Position numbers and translations under genes: made by a program. Under the pieces are notes generated by a model. The model did no database searches and was not told the origin of the DNA. It was given only the letters and a program-made list of their open reading frames with translations. This document shows, piece after piece, positions 1 through 8,435 of a stretch of DNA of 64,000 bases (position 1 is the stretch's first letter; every line of letters begins with the position of its first letter). The stretch is from IMG/VR virus record IMGVR_UViG_3300031841_003468, positions 1 through 64,000 of that record; one strand, written 5' to 3'. Source of the DNA: a virus.

Positions 1-327
1 TTCGGGACTTTTAGCTGCCCAATGATCCTGTGCGATCTGTCTACGGCGTTCACGCTCAGACTCTGACATATCTTGCCATGCTTTTACATTGCTTTGCGAG
101 ATCTTGCTTCTTGTTTCATAGGAGCGTTTAGTACCTTTAGTAGGATGTTTGATACGTCCTGTTTCCAATGCTTTCTTTTGAGCACTAGATTTGTCACGTA
201 ACTCGACACCTTCTGATACTAAGATTCTCCTGATTTTATTCGGGTAGGTATTGAAATGCTTCGATATAGACAGGGTTGATTCACCTGCTTCGTACATTTC
301 CAGTACCGTAGAAATATTGATATCCAT
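1..327 (-). CDS. Partial HTH / NUMOD3-like DNA-binding protein (C-terminus cut by window edge)
   Basis: An open frame starts at ATG 327 and runs off the left edge after 109 codons. The first 40 residues look like a helix-turn-helix of the resolvase/homeodomain-like kind (EMYEAGESTLSISKHF then NKIRRIL). Residues 60-90 (GTKRSYETRSKISQSNVKAW) resemble the NUMOD3 DNA-binding motif found beside HNH homing endonucleases. A likely ribosome site (AAAGGACAGG) precedes the ATG. An HNH gene lies 570 bp upstream, so a mobile-endonuclease context is possible. A DNA-binding role is inferred from these motifs only, and the catalytic part, if any, lies outside the window. Confidence 0.6.
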   Translation of the reverse strand, partial: MDINISTVLEMYEAGESTLSISKHFNTYPNKIRRILVSEGVELRDKSSAQKKALETGRIKHPTKGTKRSYETRSKISQSNVKAWQDMSESERERRRQIAQDHWAAKSPE

Positions 328-338
328 GTTCCTGTCCT

Positions 339-806
339 TTAACAAATAGATTCTTGTAATAGGGGTAATAGTTGATCCAGATTCCAGTCTTCTACAATAC
401 CAGCAACTGGCTTATTACAGTAATTCTCTATAATTGCCTGATGGCTCTTACTTCTTGCTATAAGACTCAGATGAGGATCTCTCATGATTCCCATAGCGTA
501 ATCGAAACTAACGATAGTTTTCAACCATTCAATATCAAATATATAGTAGAATGGTACAACTGCAGAGTTGTTCTTTAGTAACGTGTCTGCCAGTTCCAAT
601 GTAGTGGCGATACCGATACCTTTGAATGTATTTAACTCAGACAGATTCATAGTTGCAAAGCAAGGCTCACTCGCTGGATTGGCTAGTCTCTGCCAGTAAG
701 CGGTAACCTGATGCTCGTTGCCTGCGGCTAACTCGTTAAAGGACTTAACCATGCCATAAGCACATTGATTAAGACCTAACTCAGTTACTAACCCACCAAT
801 TTGCAT
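339..806 (-). CDS. Unknown; possible N-terminal glycosyltransferase-like domain
   Basis: A 155-residue protein with ribosome site AAGGAAC before the ATG. I do not recognise the family with certainty. The N-terminal pattern (GLVTELGLNQCAYGMVKSF, then an FNEL helix and HQVTAYW) resembles the first Rossmann half of the GT-B glycosyltransferases nearby, where a turn and a helix are followed by a beta strand. The C-terminal half of a GT-B enzyme is missing, so it would be a stand-alone or shortened domain. It ends the long minus-strand glycosyltransferase cluster, which supports a glycan-related role but does not prove it. Confidence 0.5.
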   Translation of the reverse strand: MQIGGLVTELGLNQCAYGMVKSFNELAAGNEHQVTAYWQRLANPASEPCFATMNLSELNTFKGIGIATTLELADTLLKNNSAVVPFYYIFDIEWLKTIVSFDYAMGIMRDPHLSLIARSKSHQAIIENYCNKPVAGIVEDWNLDQLLPLLQESIC

Positions 807-852
807 AAACTCAGTTCCTTCGATAAATAGTAATAGAAAACTCTTCTAGGTC

Positions 853-881
853 ATTATATACTTGGGTTGGACAGATTGCAC
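853..881 (-). promoter_or_regulatory. Weak sigma-70-like promoter
   Basis: On the minus strand a perfect TATAAT (858-853) follows GTGCAA (881-876) with a 17 bp spacer. The -35 matches TTGACA at only three positions. It lies in the gap between the HNH gene and the 339-806 gene and could give the latter its own transcript. Confidence 0.35.
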
Positions 882-895
882 ACGTCCAGATGTAT

Positions 896-1357
896 TTAGT
901 TAGACATTTTATTGGATTTTTTTTGGTTATCCGCAGCCCAGAGTGGTTGAAGATTAGCAAGAGAATTGTCCCCACCTTTAGATACAGGGATAATGTGGTC
1001 GATATGCCACTCGCCGTAGTTATCCCACGACATGCCTTTAGTGAATTGTTTTTCTAGGTGATCCATTAATTCTGTTATCTCGACTGTGAACTTACCCTCA
1101 AGTCCTAGCTTGACCAGTCGCCAGTTGTGCCTACGCATTGCATCGTACATTTTATTGGCAGGATTCTTACGCCATTCTTTTTTCCCGGCCTTATGGGTCT
1201 CTCTAAATTTTTCAGTCTTTCTGTATTTTGCCAAATGTTTTGCATTTTCTACATTCTTACAAGGCTTGCAGCAATAATTATAACCATCCTTAGTAGTTCT
1301 GTTCTTATAGAACTCAGAGAAGGGTAATTCTTGCTTACATTTACAACAGGTCTTCAT
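896..1357 (-). CDS. HNH endonuclease
   Basis: A 153-residue HNH nuclease. An N-terminal zinc knuckle has paired cysteines (CCKCKQELPFSEFYKN, then YNYCCKPC). The C-terminal HNH core reads WHIDHIIPVSKGGDNSLANL followed by LQPLWAADNQKKSNK, with the catalytic His in DHI and the Asn of the second helix. The family cuts double-stranded DNA using one metal ion, and free-standing phage copies are usually homing enzymes. It sits alone between glycan genes with gaps on both sides (a hairpin upstream, a weak promoter downstream), as expected for an inserted gene. Confidence 0.9.
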   Translation of the reverse strand: MKTCCKCKQELPFSEFYKNRTTKDGYNYCCKPCKNVENAKHLAKYRKTEKFRETHKAGKKEWRKNPANKMYDAMRRHNWRLVKLGLEGKFTVEITELMDHLEKQFTKGMSWDNYGEWHIDHIIPVSKGGDNSLANLQPLWAADNQKKSNKMSN

Positions 1358-1380
1358 TGTCTTACATAATTTTTAGAAAT

Positions 1381-1438
1381 GGGGGTGTGGATACACGTCT
1401 CTTTATATCAACGTATGTTACCGTGTACCACAGACCCC
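1381..1438 (-). terminator. Strong hairpin after the GT25-like gene, possible terminator
   Basis: A stem of about 15 bp with small bulges: TACACG (1392-1397) pairs with CGTGTA (1422-1427), TGTGG with CCACA, and GGGG with CCCC. It lies just downstream of the minus-strand gene ending at 1452. The minus strand has only short T runs after it, so it may stabilise a 3' end rather than terminate efficiently. Confidence 0.45.
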
Positions 1439-1451
1439 TTAGAATTGAAAT

Positions 1452-2108
1452 TTACAGTGTCTTGTAAGTACGTGGATTACAAGCATATGGTACAAAAGTT
1501 GGTGTAGTGAACCCACATTTGTCAAACCAGTAGGAATATTCGTATTCGATGTCCATAACAAACGGTGTTAGCTTGGCCATCAGCAATCTAGCTGCTGCTC
1601 TAGTGATTATATATGCATCTACGTTATTTAGCACAAGACTGTTGCAGTATGGTTCTTGTAGATCTTCTCTGAAGTAAAAGTCCTTACCAGTATAATTAGC
1701 ATACAGTAAGTCCTCTGGGCCAGATAGAAATACAACATCAGCATATTCAGGCCAGTGCTTTAGTACATATTCTACCTCAGAGTCAAAATGCTTCTCTAAG
1801 ACTACATTATCTTGTAGGATAAGTGCCATATCTTCTCCAGAGTCATAGAAACTTTCTAGAGCTTGCATATGCTTTAGGTTACGAGATACCTGACAGTTAT
1901 CCAGTCTGCGATAGTTATTAATAATACCTAGATGAGTAGCCCGGTCAGCCCAATCAAATTCACATTGGGAATAGTATTTTCTATAAATATCCCTTGGAAT
2001 ATCATCGACATCGTAATCAGTTACCCAGTTAGCATCTGGTAAGAGACCGCTCAAATACTTAAACCTATCTGTAAAAGCATTAACATGAATCACATATGTT
2101 GAAATCAT
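1452..2108 (-). CDS. GT25-like glycosyltransferase
   Basis: A 218-residue protein with ribosome site AAAGGAG. It has the order of glycosyltransferase family 25 (LPS-type) enzymes: an N-terminal beta strand (STYVIHVNAFTDR), a central acidic motif (MALILQDNVVLEKHF, where relatives have an EDD or EDN metal site) and a later segment reading YIITRAAARLL, typical of GT25 proteins. These enzymes move a sugar from a nucleotide donor to LPS or a protein acceptor. The acidic motif is QDN rather than EDD, so the donor or metal chemistry may differ. First in a run of sugar genes; the acceptor is unknown. Confidence 0.65.
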   Translation of the reverse strand: MISTYVIHVNAFTDRFKYLSGLLPDANWVTDYDVDDIPRDIYRKYYSQCEFDWADRATHLGIINNYRRLDNCQVSRNLKHMQALESFYDSGEDMALILQDNVVLEKHFDSEVEYVLKHWPEYADVVFLSGPEDLLYANYTGKDFYFREDLQEPYCNSLVLNNVDAYIITRAAARLLMAKLTPFVMDIEYEYSYWFDKCGFTTPTFVPYACNPRTYKTL

Positions 2109-2129
2109 TTTATCTCCTTTGGAACATTT

Positions 2130-2142
2130 GCTGCGAAGCAGC
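2130..2142 (-). other. Small hairpin in the leader of the GT25-like gene
   Basis: GCTGC and GCAGC enclose a three-base loop just upstream of the ribosome site of the 1452-2108 gene. It may insulate or tune translation. The role is inferred only from position. Confidence 0.3.
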
Positions 2143-2186
2143 TTTATTTAGGGACTATTTAATGTACTTTGAAAGGCACTAATAAA

Positions 2187-2717
2187 CTATCTTTGGTCTA
2201 TTATACCGAAACCGTTAGCAATGTCAAGATATTGGACATCAAGAAAACCTAACAAAGTTCCTTTAATGTCGAAATCATCTACTAAAAACACAGCTTTTTC
2301 GTTTCGGACTTTTAAATACTGCTGTAGAGTTTCCTGTGGATCATTACTACCATCTAAGTAATAAATGTTATATCCACTTGCTATAAACTCGAAAGCATCG
2401 CCGTAACAAACTTCGAGATCATATCCAAGCTTGCTGGCAGCGTAAGCAGAATGGGCGAGACTATCCATGCGGATATCACATACGGAGATAGATCCACCGT
2501 GTTCTGCAATGTATTGACCGAAGATAATGTCGCTCCAACCACTACCGGAACGCCATGCGTCTTCAAAAGTTTCGATTGCACCGACCTGAAACACTTTAAT
2601 CGGAGCCCCTTCAAAGGACTTCAGAACGTCGATAAATACTTGGTCTCGAACGCCAACTAGCTTATTAGGCTGTCCGTTATGTAAAATAGCATGAGCATAG
2701 TTATATTTTAGTTCCAT
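2187..2717 (-). CDS. Class I SAM-methyltransferase-like protein
   Basis: A 176-residue protein overlapping the end of the GDP-fucose synthase gene. A Rossmann-like order is visible: a first strand (KVFQVGAIETFEDAW), an acidic end to the second strand (ISVCDIRMDSL), DAFEF in the third, and a DDF motif at strand five. This resembles the Methyltransf_24 group often found with phage and bacterial glycosyltransferases. The usual GxGxG is replaced by VGAIE, so SAM binding is not assured. Position in the glycan cluster suggests sugar O-methylation; that is inference. Confidence 0.55.
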   Translation of the reverse strand: MELKYNYAHAILHNGQPNKLVGVRDQVFIDVLKSFEGAPIKVFQVGAIETFEDAWRSGSGWSDIIFGQYIAEHGGSISVCDIRMDSLAHSAYAASKLGYDLEVCYGDAFEFIASGYNIYYLDGSNDPQETLQQYLKVRNEKAVFLVDDFDIKGTLLGFLDVQYLDIANGFGIIDQR

Positions 2718-3658
2718 CTGTCAAGTTCTCCGCTATTCTTAAACCATTCTATAGTATTTTTCAAACCTTGTGCAAAAGGAGTGAGTGCAACAAACCCTAA
2801 TTGTTCCTTAGCCTTAGTAGTATCGAGACAACGACGAGGCTGTCCGTCTGGCTTGGAAGAATCAAAATGTATTTCGCCTTTAAATCCCATGAAGTCACAT
2901 ATGAGTGCTACTAACTCTCTAATACTAATTTCAACGCCAGTACCAACATTGATAGGCGTGGAGTCAGTGTCAGTCTCTAAAGCTAGTCTTATTGCGTCAG
3001 CGGCATCTTCTACATAGAGAAATTCTCTAGATGCGGAGCCTGTGCCCCACACTGTAAGATCAGTGCCGTCTCGCATGGCTTTAGCTACCTTCAGGATTAA
3101 GGCTGGTATAACGTGCGAACTTTCTGGATTGAAGTTATCATGAGGCCCGTACAAATTGACGGGAATCAGATTAGTAGAGTTTAGACCGTATTGTGCCTTA
3201 TAAGACATGAGTAGCTGAACGAGTGCTCGCTTAGCAATCCCATAAGGTGCATTGGTCTCTTCTGGATACCCATTCCAGATGTCGCTTTCGTTAAATGGAA
3301 CTTCTGTAAACTTAGGATAAGCACAGACTGTTCCAACCATTACAAATTTCTTTACAGTACGAATTTTATAGGAAGCATGAATAAGATTAGTTCCCATTGA
3401 TAGATTGTCGTACATGTATCGACCGGGATTCGCAGCATTAGCCCCAATACCGCCAACTCTAGCGGCTAAATGGAGAACTGCATCCGGTCTATGCATAAGC
3501 ATCAGGGTGTTGACCATAGATTGACGAGTTAAATCCATCTCTTTATGTCCACCCAGTGGAATAAGATTAGTATAACCGTTGGCATATAGGTTCTCACAGA
3601 CAGTTTGTCCTAAGAAACCCTTGGCTCCAGTTACCAGAATTTTAGAATCTTTGTTCAT
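2708..3658 (-). CDS. fcl: GDP-L-fucose synthase (epimerase/reductase, extended SDR)
   Basis: A 316-residue extended short-chain dehydrogenase. The NADP-binding motif is VTGAKGFLG near residue 10. The family signature HLAARVGGIGANAANPG follows, then GTVCAYPK carrying the catalytic Ser/Cys region and the YxxxK pair in APYGIAKRA. It converts GDP-4-keto-6-deoxy-mannose to GDP-L-fucose using NADPH in the cytosol. The partner dehydratase (Gmd) is not in the window and may come from the host or another part of the phage. A nucleotidyltransferase upstream and a phosphomannomutase-like gene at 62153-62884 fit a GDP-mannose/GDP-fucose route. Length is normal for the family. Confidence 0.88.
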   Translation of the reverse strand: MNKDSKILVTGAKGFLGQTVCENLYANGYTNLIPLGGHKEMDLTRQSMVNTLMLMHRPDAVLHLAARVGGIGANAANPGRYMYDNLSMGTNLIHASYKIRTVKKFVMVGTVCAYPKFTEVPFNESDIWNGYPEETNAPYGIAKRALVQLLMSYKAQYGLNSTNLIPVNLYGPHDNFNPESSHVIPALILKVAKAMRDGTDLTVWGTGSASREFLYVEDAADAIRLALETDTDSTPINVGTGVEISIRELVALICDFMGFKGEIHFDSSKPDGQPRRCLDTTKAKEQLGFVALTPFAQGLKNTIEWFKNSGELDRWN

Positions 3659-4694
3659 AAATCTTATCCAATACGCTTATTGCATGTTCCGCTTCGGCTT
3701 CCATACCTAGATAATTAAATATATCTGCGATTCTATGGAAGTTTGTATGGTTATGCATAACAAATTGCTGCCCAACACGGGCGATTTCATTACGCTCATC
3801 ATTATTATTGATATAATAGTCAACTTTTGCACGGAAATCTTCTGGATCTTCTGCAAAAACTACCCCATTATTTTCAAAGATGTTTCTGATACTAGCAACG
3901 TTGTCTGAGATACAAAAGCCGCCCGAAAGCAAGACTTTGAAGCAACGCTCATTTATATCGTAACCATACTCCTGAGCATGTGGCTCAGAGAGATTCGGAC
4001 AGATTTTAGACGAGGCAAATAGAGTCTGCACATACTGATCGTCTATGTGGCCATGATATTGTGGAATAGGCCAGTTCTGATTGCCGAAAATCTTTACGGA
4101 GTACTCTCCCACGTTTTCTAGTAGTGGAAGTAAGTATGCATCTATGACTTGTCCCTTGTATGGCCAGTAGCCACCAACGAAACCAATGTCACAGGCGTAT
4201 CGGAAGTCATATTGTGGATTACCATAAACATGGATATCCGAGCACATGATAAGAGGCTTTGCATCAATACCAATAGTAGAGTATCGGTCGTGGCAAGCAT
4301 CAATGCCTTCCTGATTGTAATGTAGATGGACAAAGTTAGGTAAACCTGTTTGTTCTTTCAGTTCCGCTAACATGTCCTTTTCTTCTTGAGTAGCAAAGAG
4401 AATGTTATACTTATCTCTATCTACTACATCATCCATGCTACCCCAATCTCCAGATCGGAGACCAACTTTAATCCAAGGTCGTTCCTTGATACACTTAAGG
4501 GTAGCTCTATCTAAGTTGTATGATTGTCCCAGAAAGATGTCTGGGTTAACTCTGTCGAATACGTCGAATGCGGGTTCTTTCTTGCAGTCCCAGAAATAGA
4601 CCTCGTGTCCGCATGTCTTAAATGCGTTATGCCATGCTAATCTCTGAAAGTAGTGGGCGTGATACCCGTCGTTAGATATTAAAATTTTGCTCAT
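3642..4694 (-). CDS. CgeB-like glycosyltransferase (GT-B)
   Basis: A 350-residue GT-B protein overlapping fcl by 17 bp. The N-terminus (KILISNDGYHAHYFQRLAW) and the C-terminal donor domain (ERCFKVLLSGGFCISDN, then GVVFAEDPEDFRAKVDYYI) match the CgeB/Glyco_trans_1_2 type, in which the tail ends with a helix from the last glycosyltransferase repeat. It probably transfers a sugar from a nucleotide donor. Acceptor and sugar are unknown. Confidence 0.8.
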   Translation of the reverse strand: MSKILISNDGYHAHYFQRLAWHNAFKTCGHEVYFWDCKKEPAFDVFDRVNPDIFLGQSYNLDRATLKCIKERPWIKVGLRSGDWGSMDDVVDRDKYNILFATQEEKDMLAELKEQTGLPNFVHLHYNQEGIDACHDRYSTIGIDAKPLIMCSDIHVYGNPQYDFRYACDIGFVGGYWPYKGQVIDAYLLPLLENVGEYSVKIFGNQNWPIPQYHGHIDDQYVQTLFASSKICPNLSEPHAQEYGYDINERCFKVLLSGGFCISDNVASIRNIFENNGVVFAEDPEDFRAKVDYYINNNDERNEIARVGQQFVMHNHTNFHRIADIFNYLGMEAEAEHAISVLDKIYEQRF

Positions 4695-5400
4695 TAGTAT
4701 TCCTCACCAAATCCCTCATGGTATCTATTTCAAAAGCAACCATGTCGTCGTTCTCTTCGACTGCAAACTGACCGCCTCTTCCTATTATGTCATTAATGAC
4801 TTCAAAAGTCAAGTGAGACTTGCGAGCATCCTGATTTTTTGCACAAATATACTTAAGTATTTCTAGTTCCTTGCCAGTGAAGTAGGCGATCTGTGCCCAC
4901 TTAACAGGTAAGCCGTAAGATAATATAGTAACTTTGTCACGAACAACCGTCAGTCCTACTTCTTGGTCAGCGAATCGACCTTTAGTATCTTGAATCAGAA
5001 AAGAACGAGAGTAGTCTAGCCTCTTAAATGTTTCGTTGTTGAAGCATATGTCACCATGAGTTACTAGAATATTATCACGATTACTTGCATTAACCCCTAA
5101 TCGGAGACTTTCAAAGCTACCTGTCGAGTCATATAATTGATTTTCTATATAACGATTCTTTGGGCCAAGCTTCTTCATTACTTTGTGGCGATCATATCCC
5201 ACTACGACAATATGCTCATGATCCCTAAAGATTGGTCTAGTATTACGGATCTGAGTCTCTATTAATGTCTCTGCATTATTGACTTTAAGCAAAGCTCTTG
5301 GCTCATAAGACTTAATGCGACTACCGAAGCCTGCGGCTAAGATAATAATAGAAGCTTCTTTGTTTCTAGTTGTCTTTGTTTTAGTTGTTATTCTACCCAC
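4672..5400 (-). CDS. Sugar-1-phosphate nucleotidyltransferase
   Basis: The N-terminal signature IIILAAGFGSRIKSYEPRAL is the nucleotide-binding loop of the NTP_transferase family (usually LAAGxGxR...PK). A middle acidic site (VTHGDICFN) stands where the metal-binding GD pair lies. It should join a nucleoside triphosphate to a sugar phosphate, for example to make GDP-mannose or a similar donor. I prefer GTG 5400, which has GGGGG eight bases upstream. An ATG at 5427 is in frame but has no clear ribosome site and overlaps the GT2 gene more. The usual Pro-Lys after the loop reads PRALLKV, so the lysine is shifted. Confidence 0.75.
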   Translation of the reverse strand: MGRITTKTKTTRNKEASIIILAAGFGSRIKSYEPRALLKVNNAETLIETQIRNTRPIFRDHEHIVVVGYDRHKVMKKLGPKNRYIENQLYDSTGSFESLRLGVNASNRDNILVTHGDICFNNETFKRLDYSRSFLIQDTKGRFADQEVGLTVVRDKVTILSYGLPVKWAQIAYFTGKELEILKYICAKNQDARKSHLTFEVINDIIGRGGQFAVEENDDMVAFEIDTMRDLVRNTNEQNFNI

Positions 5401-6202
5401 GTAATTTAGCCCCCATGTAAGCAGCATGTTGCTGGAATATCTCGTTGGTCATCTTCAAGGAAGCATTATCGCCATGCTCAGCTACAATAGATAGCGGCTC
5501 TGCGATGTGGTACATCATACAAACAGAAGACAGTCTTAACCACAGATCATAATCCTCTGTGCATCCTGTAAATGTTTGACTTCCCGGAGCATGTAAGTTA
5601 CTGTCGTAGATCTCACCATTTTCGGGATTGACGATTTTAAATAAATATTCTTTCTTGATAAAACCGGCAGAGTGAACGATACACATCTGTCGGAGTAGCT
5701 TTGCGTCATACGCATACTTGTATTCATATTTGGTGTAGTCTTGGCCATCCTCAATAGTACGATGGATAGTATAGTCAGTCCAGACAACGCCGATTGCAGG
5801 ATCTTCTTCTAGCTTAGCAACACAGCGAGAAACTTTGGTAGGTAGATACTGGTCATCTCCGTCGATGATACCAAATATATCAGCCCACTCAGCCATAAAG
5901 TAAATGCCTAGATTCCTTGCTACTGACGGGCCAGAGTTATTACAGAGAAGAAGGATTAGATTATCTTTCTTACGAATTTCTACTGGGCCTTTATACCAAG
6001 GCTCATCAAGCTCGATAGTTTCTGTCTCAGTTAGATCGAAGTGGTTAACTATAATAGAATAAGACATATCGCTAGAACCATCATCAACCATACACATGGT
6101 CAGATGTTCCTTTGGATAATCTTGGTTAAGCACACTCTCTATACAATCACACACAAACTCTTGGTAATTATAGTTGGTGCCAATGATGGCTACGTTTTTC
6201 AT
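5393..6202 (-). CDS. GT2 family glycosyltransferase
   Basis: A GT-A fold enzyme of about 269 residues. It has the N-terminal strand VAIIGTNYNYQEFV, then CIESVLNQDYPKEHL, MVDDGSSDMS (donor nucleotide contact) and GIIDGDDQYLP (the metal-binding DxD). These are classic GT2 motifs. I choose ATG 6202 because it overlaps the upstream stop as TAATG and begins the conserved strand; a longer frame to 6244 would add 14 unconserved residues. Part of the glycan cluster. Confidence 0.85.
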   Translation of the reverse strand: MKNVAIIGTNYNYQEFVCDCIESVLNQDYPKEHLTMCMVDDGSSDMSYSIIVNHFDLTETETIELDEPWYKGPVEIRKKDNLILLLCNNSGPSVARNLGIYFMAEWADIFGIIDGDDQYLPTKVSRCVAKLEEDPAIGVVWTDYTIHRTIEDGQDYTKYEYKYAYDAKLLRQMCIVHSAGFIKKEYLFKIVNPENGEIYDSNLHAPGSQTFTGCTEDYDLWLRLSSVCMMYHIAEPLSIVAEHGDNASLKMTNEIFQQHAAYMGAKLRG

Positions 6203-7026
6203 TACAGTTCCTCTCGTATCGCTTCCTTGTTTTCGAGTGGCCAATCAGCAACACGCTCTAGGAACATACGTCGATCTGCTTCCAGCGTATCTGGGTCTAC
6301 TGTTGGCATACTGCCTTTTAGATATTTGTAGAGTGCAGCTTGGAAAACTAGGCCGTTCATTCCATCGTTAGGCTTAGATACCAGTAGTGGCACACATTCT
6401 ACATTAGTGATTTCATGTACACGGCTAATTACATTGGTTGGTGGTACATGCTTGTTAGCAACAACATAAGCCCAGCCATTGATATTGTGCTGTACAGCTT
6501 GGTCAATTAGCCATTCTTGACGAACATCGTGTTGATATAGAACTGTATGGTGTGAAACAAACTTGCTGTCACCAAAACGTTTGTCAAGTTCTTCAATAAT
6601 ATAATCGTTGTATTCAAATTTCTGGTTGACTACAATAATACGGCGAGTGAAGTATAGATCTTGATTCTCAATAGCATCTAGCTGTTGCTCAAAGATCCGT
6701 TGGTCTTCTTCAGTATCTGCATCAAATAGCACAATAAACATAAGGTTCGGGTAAACCTCAGTCATTACCGTATATTCTAAGTCTAGCTTTTCAGCATAGT
6801 TTAGTTCGTCAACCCAGTCTTGTGGTCGGTATGTATTGCAGAAGCGGTAAAACACACTGTGTTTGTCACCGTCTTTCTCAGCCCAGTCGCCTTCCCACCC
6901 AAGTGGCTCACGACGATTAAGTTTACAACCAGTTTGCTCGTGGTCTTTATACTCAGCAAAGACACATCCTCTGCAGCATGTGACTACTTCTAGTTTACTT
7001 AGATTAGGCTGTTGTTCTTCTGACAT
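6202..7026 (-). CDS. GT-A-like protein with an N-terminal cysteine cluster
   Basis: A 274-residue protein of unassigned function. Residues 15-35 carry CCRGCVFAEYKDHEQTGC, and another Cys sits in YRFCNTYRP, so the N-terminus could bind zinc or an iron-sulfur cluster. The rest alternates strands and helices as in GT2 proteins (LMFIVLFDADTEEDQRIFEQ; RRIIVVNQKFEYNDYII), with DADTEED a possible acidic site. Coupled to the GT2 gene downstream (TAATG). A sugar-related role is inferred from neighbours. Confidence 0.5.
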   Translation of the reverse strand: MSEEQQPNLSKLEVVTCCRGCVFAEYKDHEQTGCKLNRREPLGWEGDWAEKDGDKHSVFYRFCNTYRPQDWVDELNYAEKLDLEYTVMTEVYPNLMFIVLFDADTEEDQRIFEQQLDAIENQDLYFTRRIIVVNQKFEYNDYIIEELDKRFGDSKFVSHHTVLYQHDVRQEWLIDQAVQHNINGWAYVVANKHVPPTNVISRVHEITNVECVPLLVSKPNDGMNGLVFQAALYKYLKGSMPTVDPDTLEADRRMFLERVADWPLENKEAIREEL

Positions 7027-7436
7027 TACTTTCTTACTCCCGTGATTGTTGCGACTGCTTCAGTCGAGTATGACTTAGCATCAATAGTAAGTCCATTCAT
7101 AAGCATGAAGGACTCGATATCCGTCATTGTAACAATGTTTGCTGTAGGTGTCAAGAATTTATTTACTCTTTCTACATCAATTATGTTACGTGCATACAGG
7201 AGGCAAACAGAGTCAAAGTCAACAAGGCTAACGATGAGCTTGCCGCCCAGACGAATCTTCTTGCATAGTTCAGCGATCAATAAGCCAGTATCCTTATGTG
7301 GAACTAGACTTAAGAAACCGTCTATTACGATTTCAGTGCATTCGGCATCATCAACCATTAACTTTAGAGTATCCAAACTCTCTGGTTGTAGATACGCTTC
7401 ATATGCCTCATTTGGTGGGCCAAGATATACTTTCAT
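7026..7436 (-). CDS. Methyltransferase-like small protein
   Basis: A 136-residue protein with a pattern like the second half of a class I SAM methyltransferase: VIDGFLSLVPHKDTGLLIAE, a conserved LRLGGKL-like turn (KKIRLGGKLIVSLVDFD) and a final strand pair. The N-terminal glycine-rich SAM loop is absent, so it could be inactive or act with a partner. Located between glycosyltransferase genes. Start chosen by its TATTTCA/GGAGG-type upstream site. Confidence 0.55.
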   Translation of the reverse strand: MKVYLGPPNEAYEAYLQPESLDTLKLMVDDAECTEIVIDGFLSLVPHKDTGLLIAELCKKIRLGGKLIVSLVDFDSVCLLYARNIIDVERVNKFLTPTANIVTMTDIESFMLMNGLTIDAKSYSTEAVATITGVRK

Positions 7437-7463
7437 TATTTATTCCTCCACGATATTATGTAA

Positions 7464-8435
7464 CTAATCACGTAAAGTTACACACCGACGAAAAGTATTT
7501 TTCCAATTATTTACGAACTCGTCTACATTGTAACGAGTCTTGATTGTTTCCGCTGCAGCTTTGCCCAACTCACGAGCACGCTCTGGGTCATCTAGTAACG
7601 ATTGTATGGCATTTACCATGTCGATAGGCGAATCTGCAAACAATCCATTTTCACCATCAGTAATAATTTCTGGAATCATACATGTTTTGGTACTAACAAT
7701 AGCACAGCCACAAGCCATAGCCTCCATGAGAACCGTAGGTACTGGAGAGTGAGTACTAGTATTAAAGAAGATCTGAGACTGCTGGTACGCTTGAACTAGT
7801 TCTTTGCCCGATAGTGCTTCTGACATTCCGGGATTCTTACCAATGAGTCTTACTGGCACTTTAGCTGCAACCTGTTTCCAGTTTTCCCATCCGCAACACC
7901 AGTCTCTATCGGCAAACAAATTAACTGCCGAAAGTGCGTGTGGCGAACGCTCCGCATCACTATAGGTAAACTCAGGAGAGATTCCGTGATTAACTACACT
8001 GGCACTCCAGTTACCTTCAAAGCCCCAAGCATTCTTATTAAAGTCTGAGATGAACACAAAGTGATCTGCAGGTATACTTGTTGCTATTTCTTTTTGTCTG
8101 TTTACATCCTGACGAATATCTGGCAGGACATGGCAAAGCTGAACAATAGGAGCATTATATCTTTGGCTCAACTGCATAGCTTGATTAACTTTATCATCCA
8201 TAGTCTGACATAGAATCAGATCAACGTCTACGTATGGAGGTATTTCATTTGTGACCCTGTAGTTGTTTGGCTTATGCCCATACTCAGTGTCCCATTCTTT
8301 AGCATGACGAAGAGACCAGAAAGTGTGGCCAGTCTTAGCTAGATTTTGTTCATATCTTTCATGTGTACACCAAGTGACAATATTAAGAGGTTCACTGTCA
8401 GTTCTTAGTGCTTTTCTTAGAATACTACCTATCAT
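7464..8435 (-). CDS. GT4-type glycosyltransferase (GT-B)
   Basis: About 323 residues. The C-terminal donor domain has FFNTSTHSPVPTVLMEAMAC followed by GCAIVSTKTCMIPEII, the glycosyltransferase group 1 signature with Glu contacting the nucleotide sugar, and NGLFADSP after it. The N-terminus (LNIVTWCTHERYEQNL) is the acceptor domain. ATG 8435 makes an ATGA overlap with the upstream stop at 8432; the longer frame to 8522 adds 29 residues that only mirror the overlapping gene. Acceptor unknown. Confidence 0.85.
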   Translation of the reverse strand: MIGSILRKALRTDSEPLNIVTWCTHERYEQNLAKTGHTFWSLRHAKEWDTEYGHKPNNYRVTNEIPPYVDVDLILCQTMDDKVNQAMQLSQRYNAPIVQLCHVLPDIRQDVNRQKEIATSIPADHFVFISDFNKNAWGFEGNWSASVVNHGISPEFTYSDAERSPHALSAVNLFADRDWCCGWENWKQVAAKVPVRLIGKNPGMSEALSGKELVQAYQQSQIFFNTSTHSPVPTVLMEAMACGCAIVSTKTCMIPEIITDGENGLFADSPIDMVNAIQSLLDDPERARELGKAAAETIKTRYNVDEFVNNWKNTFRRCVTLRD

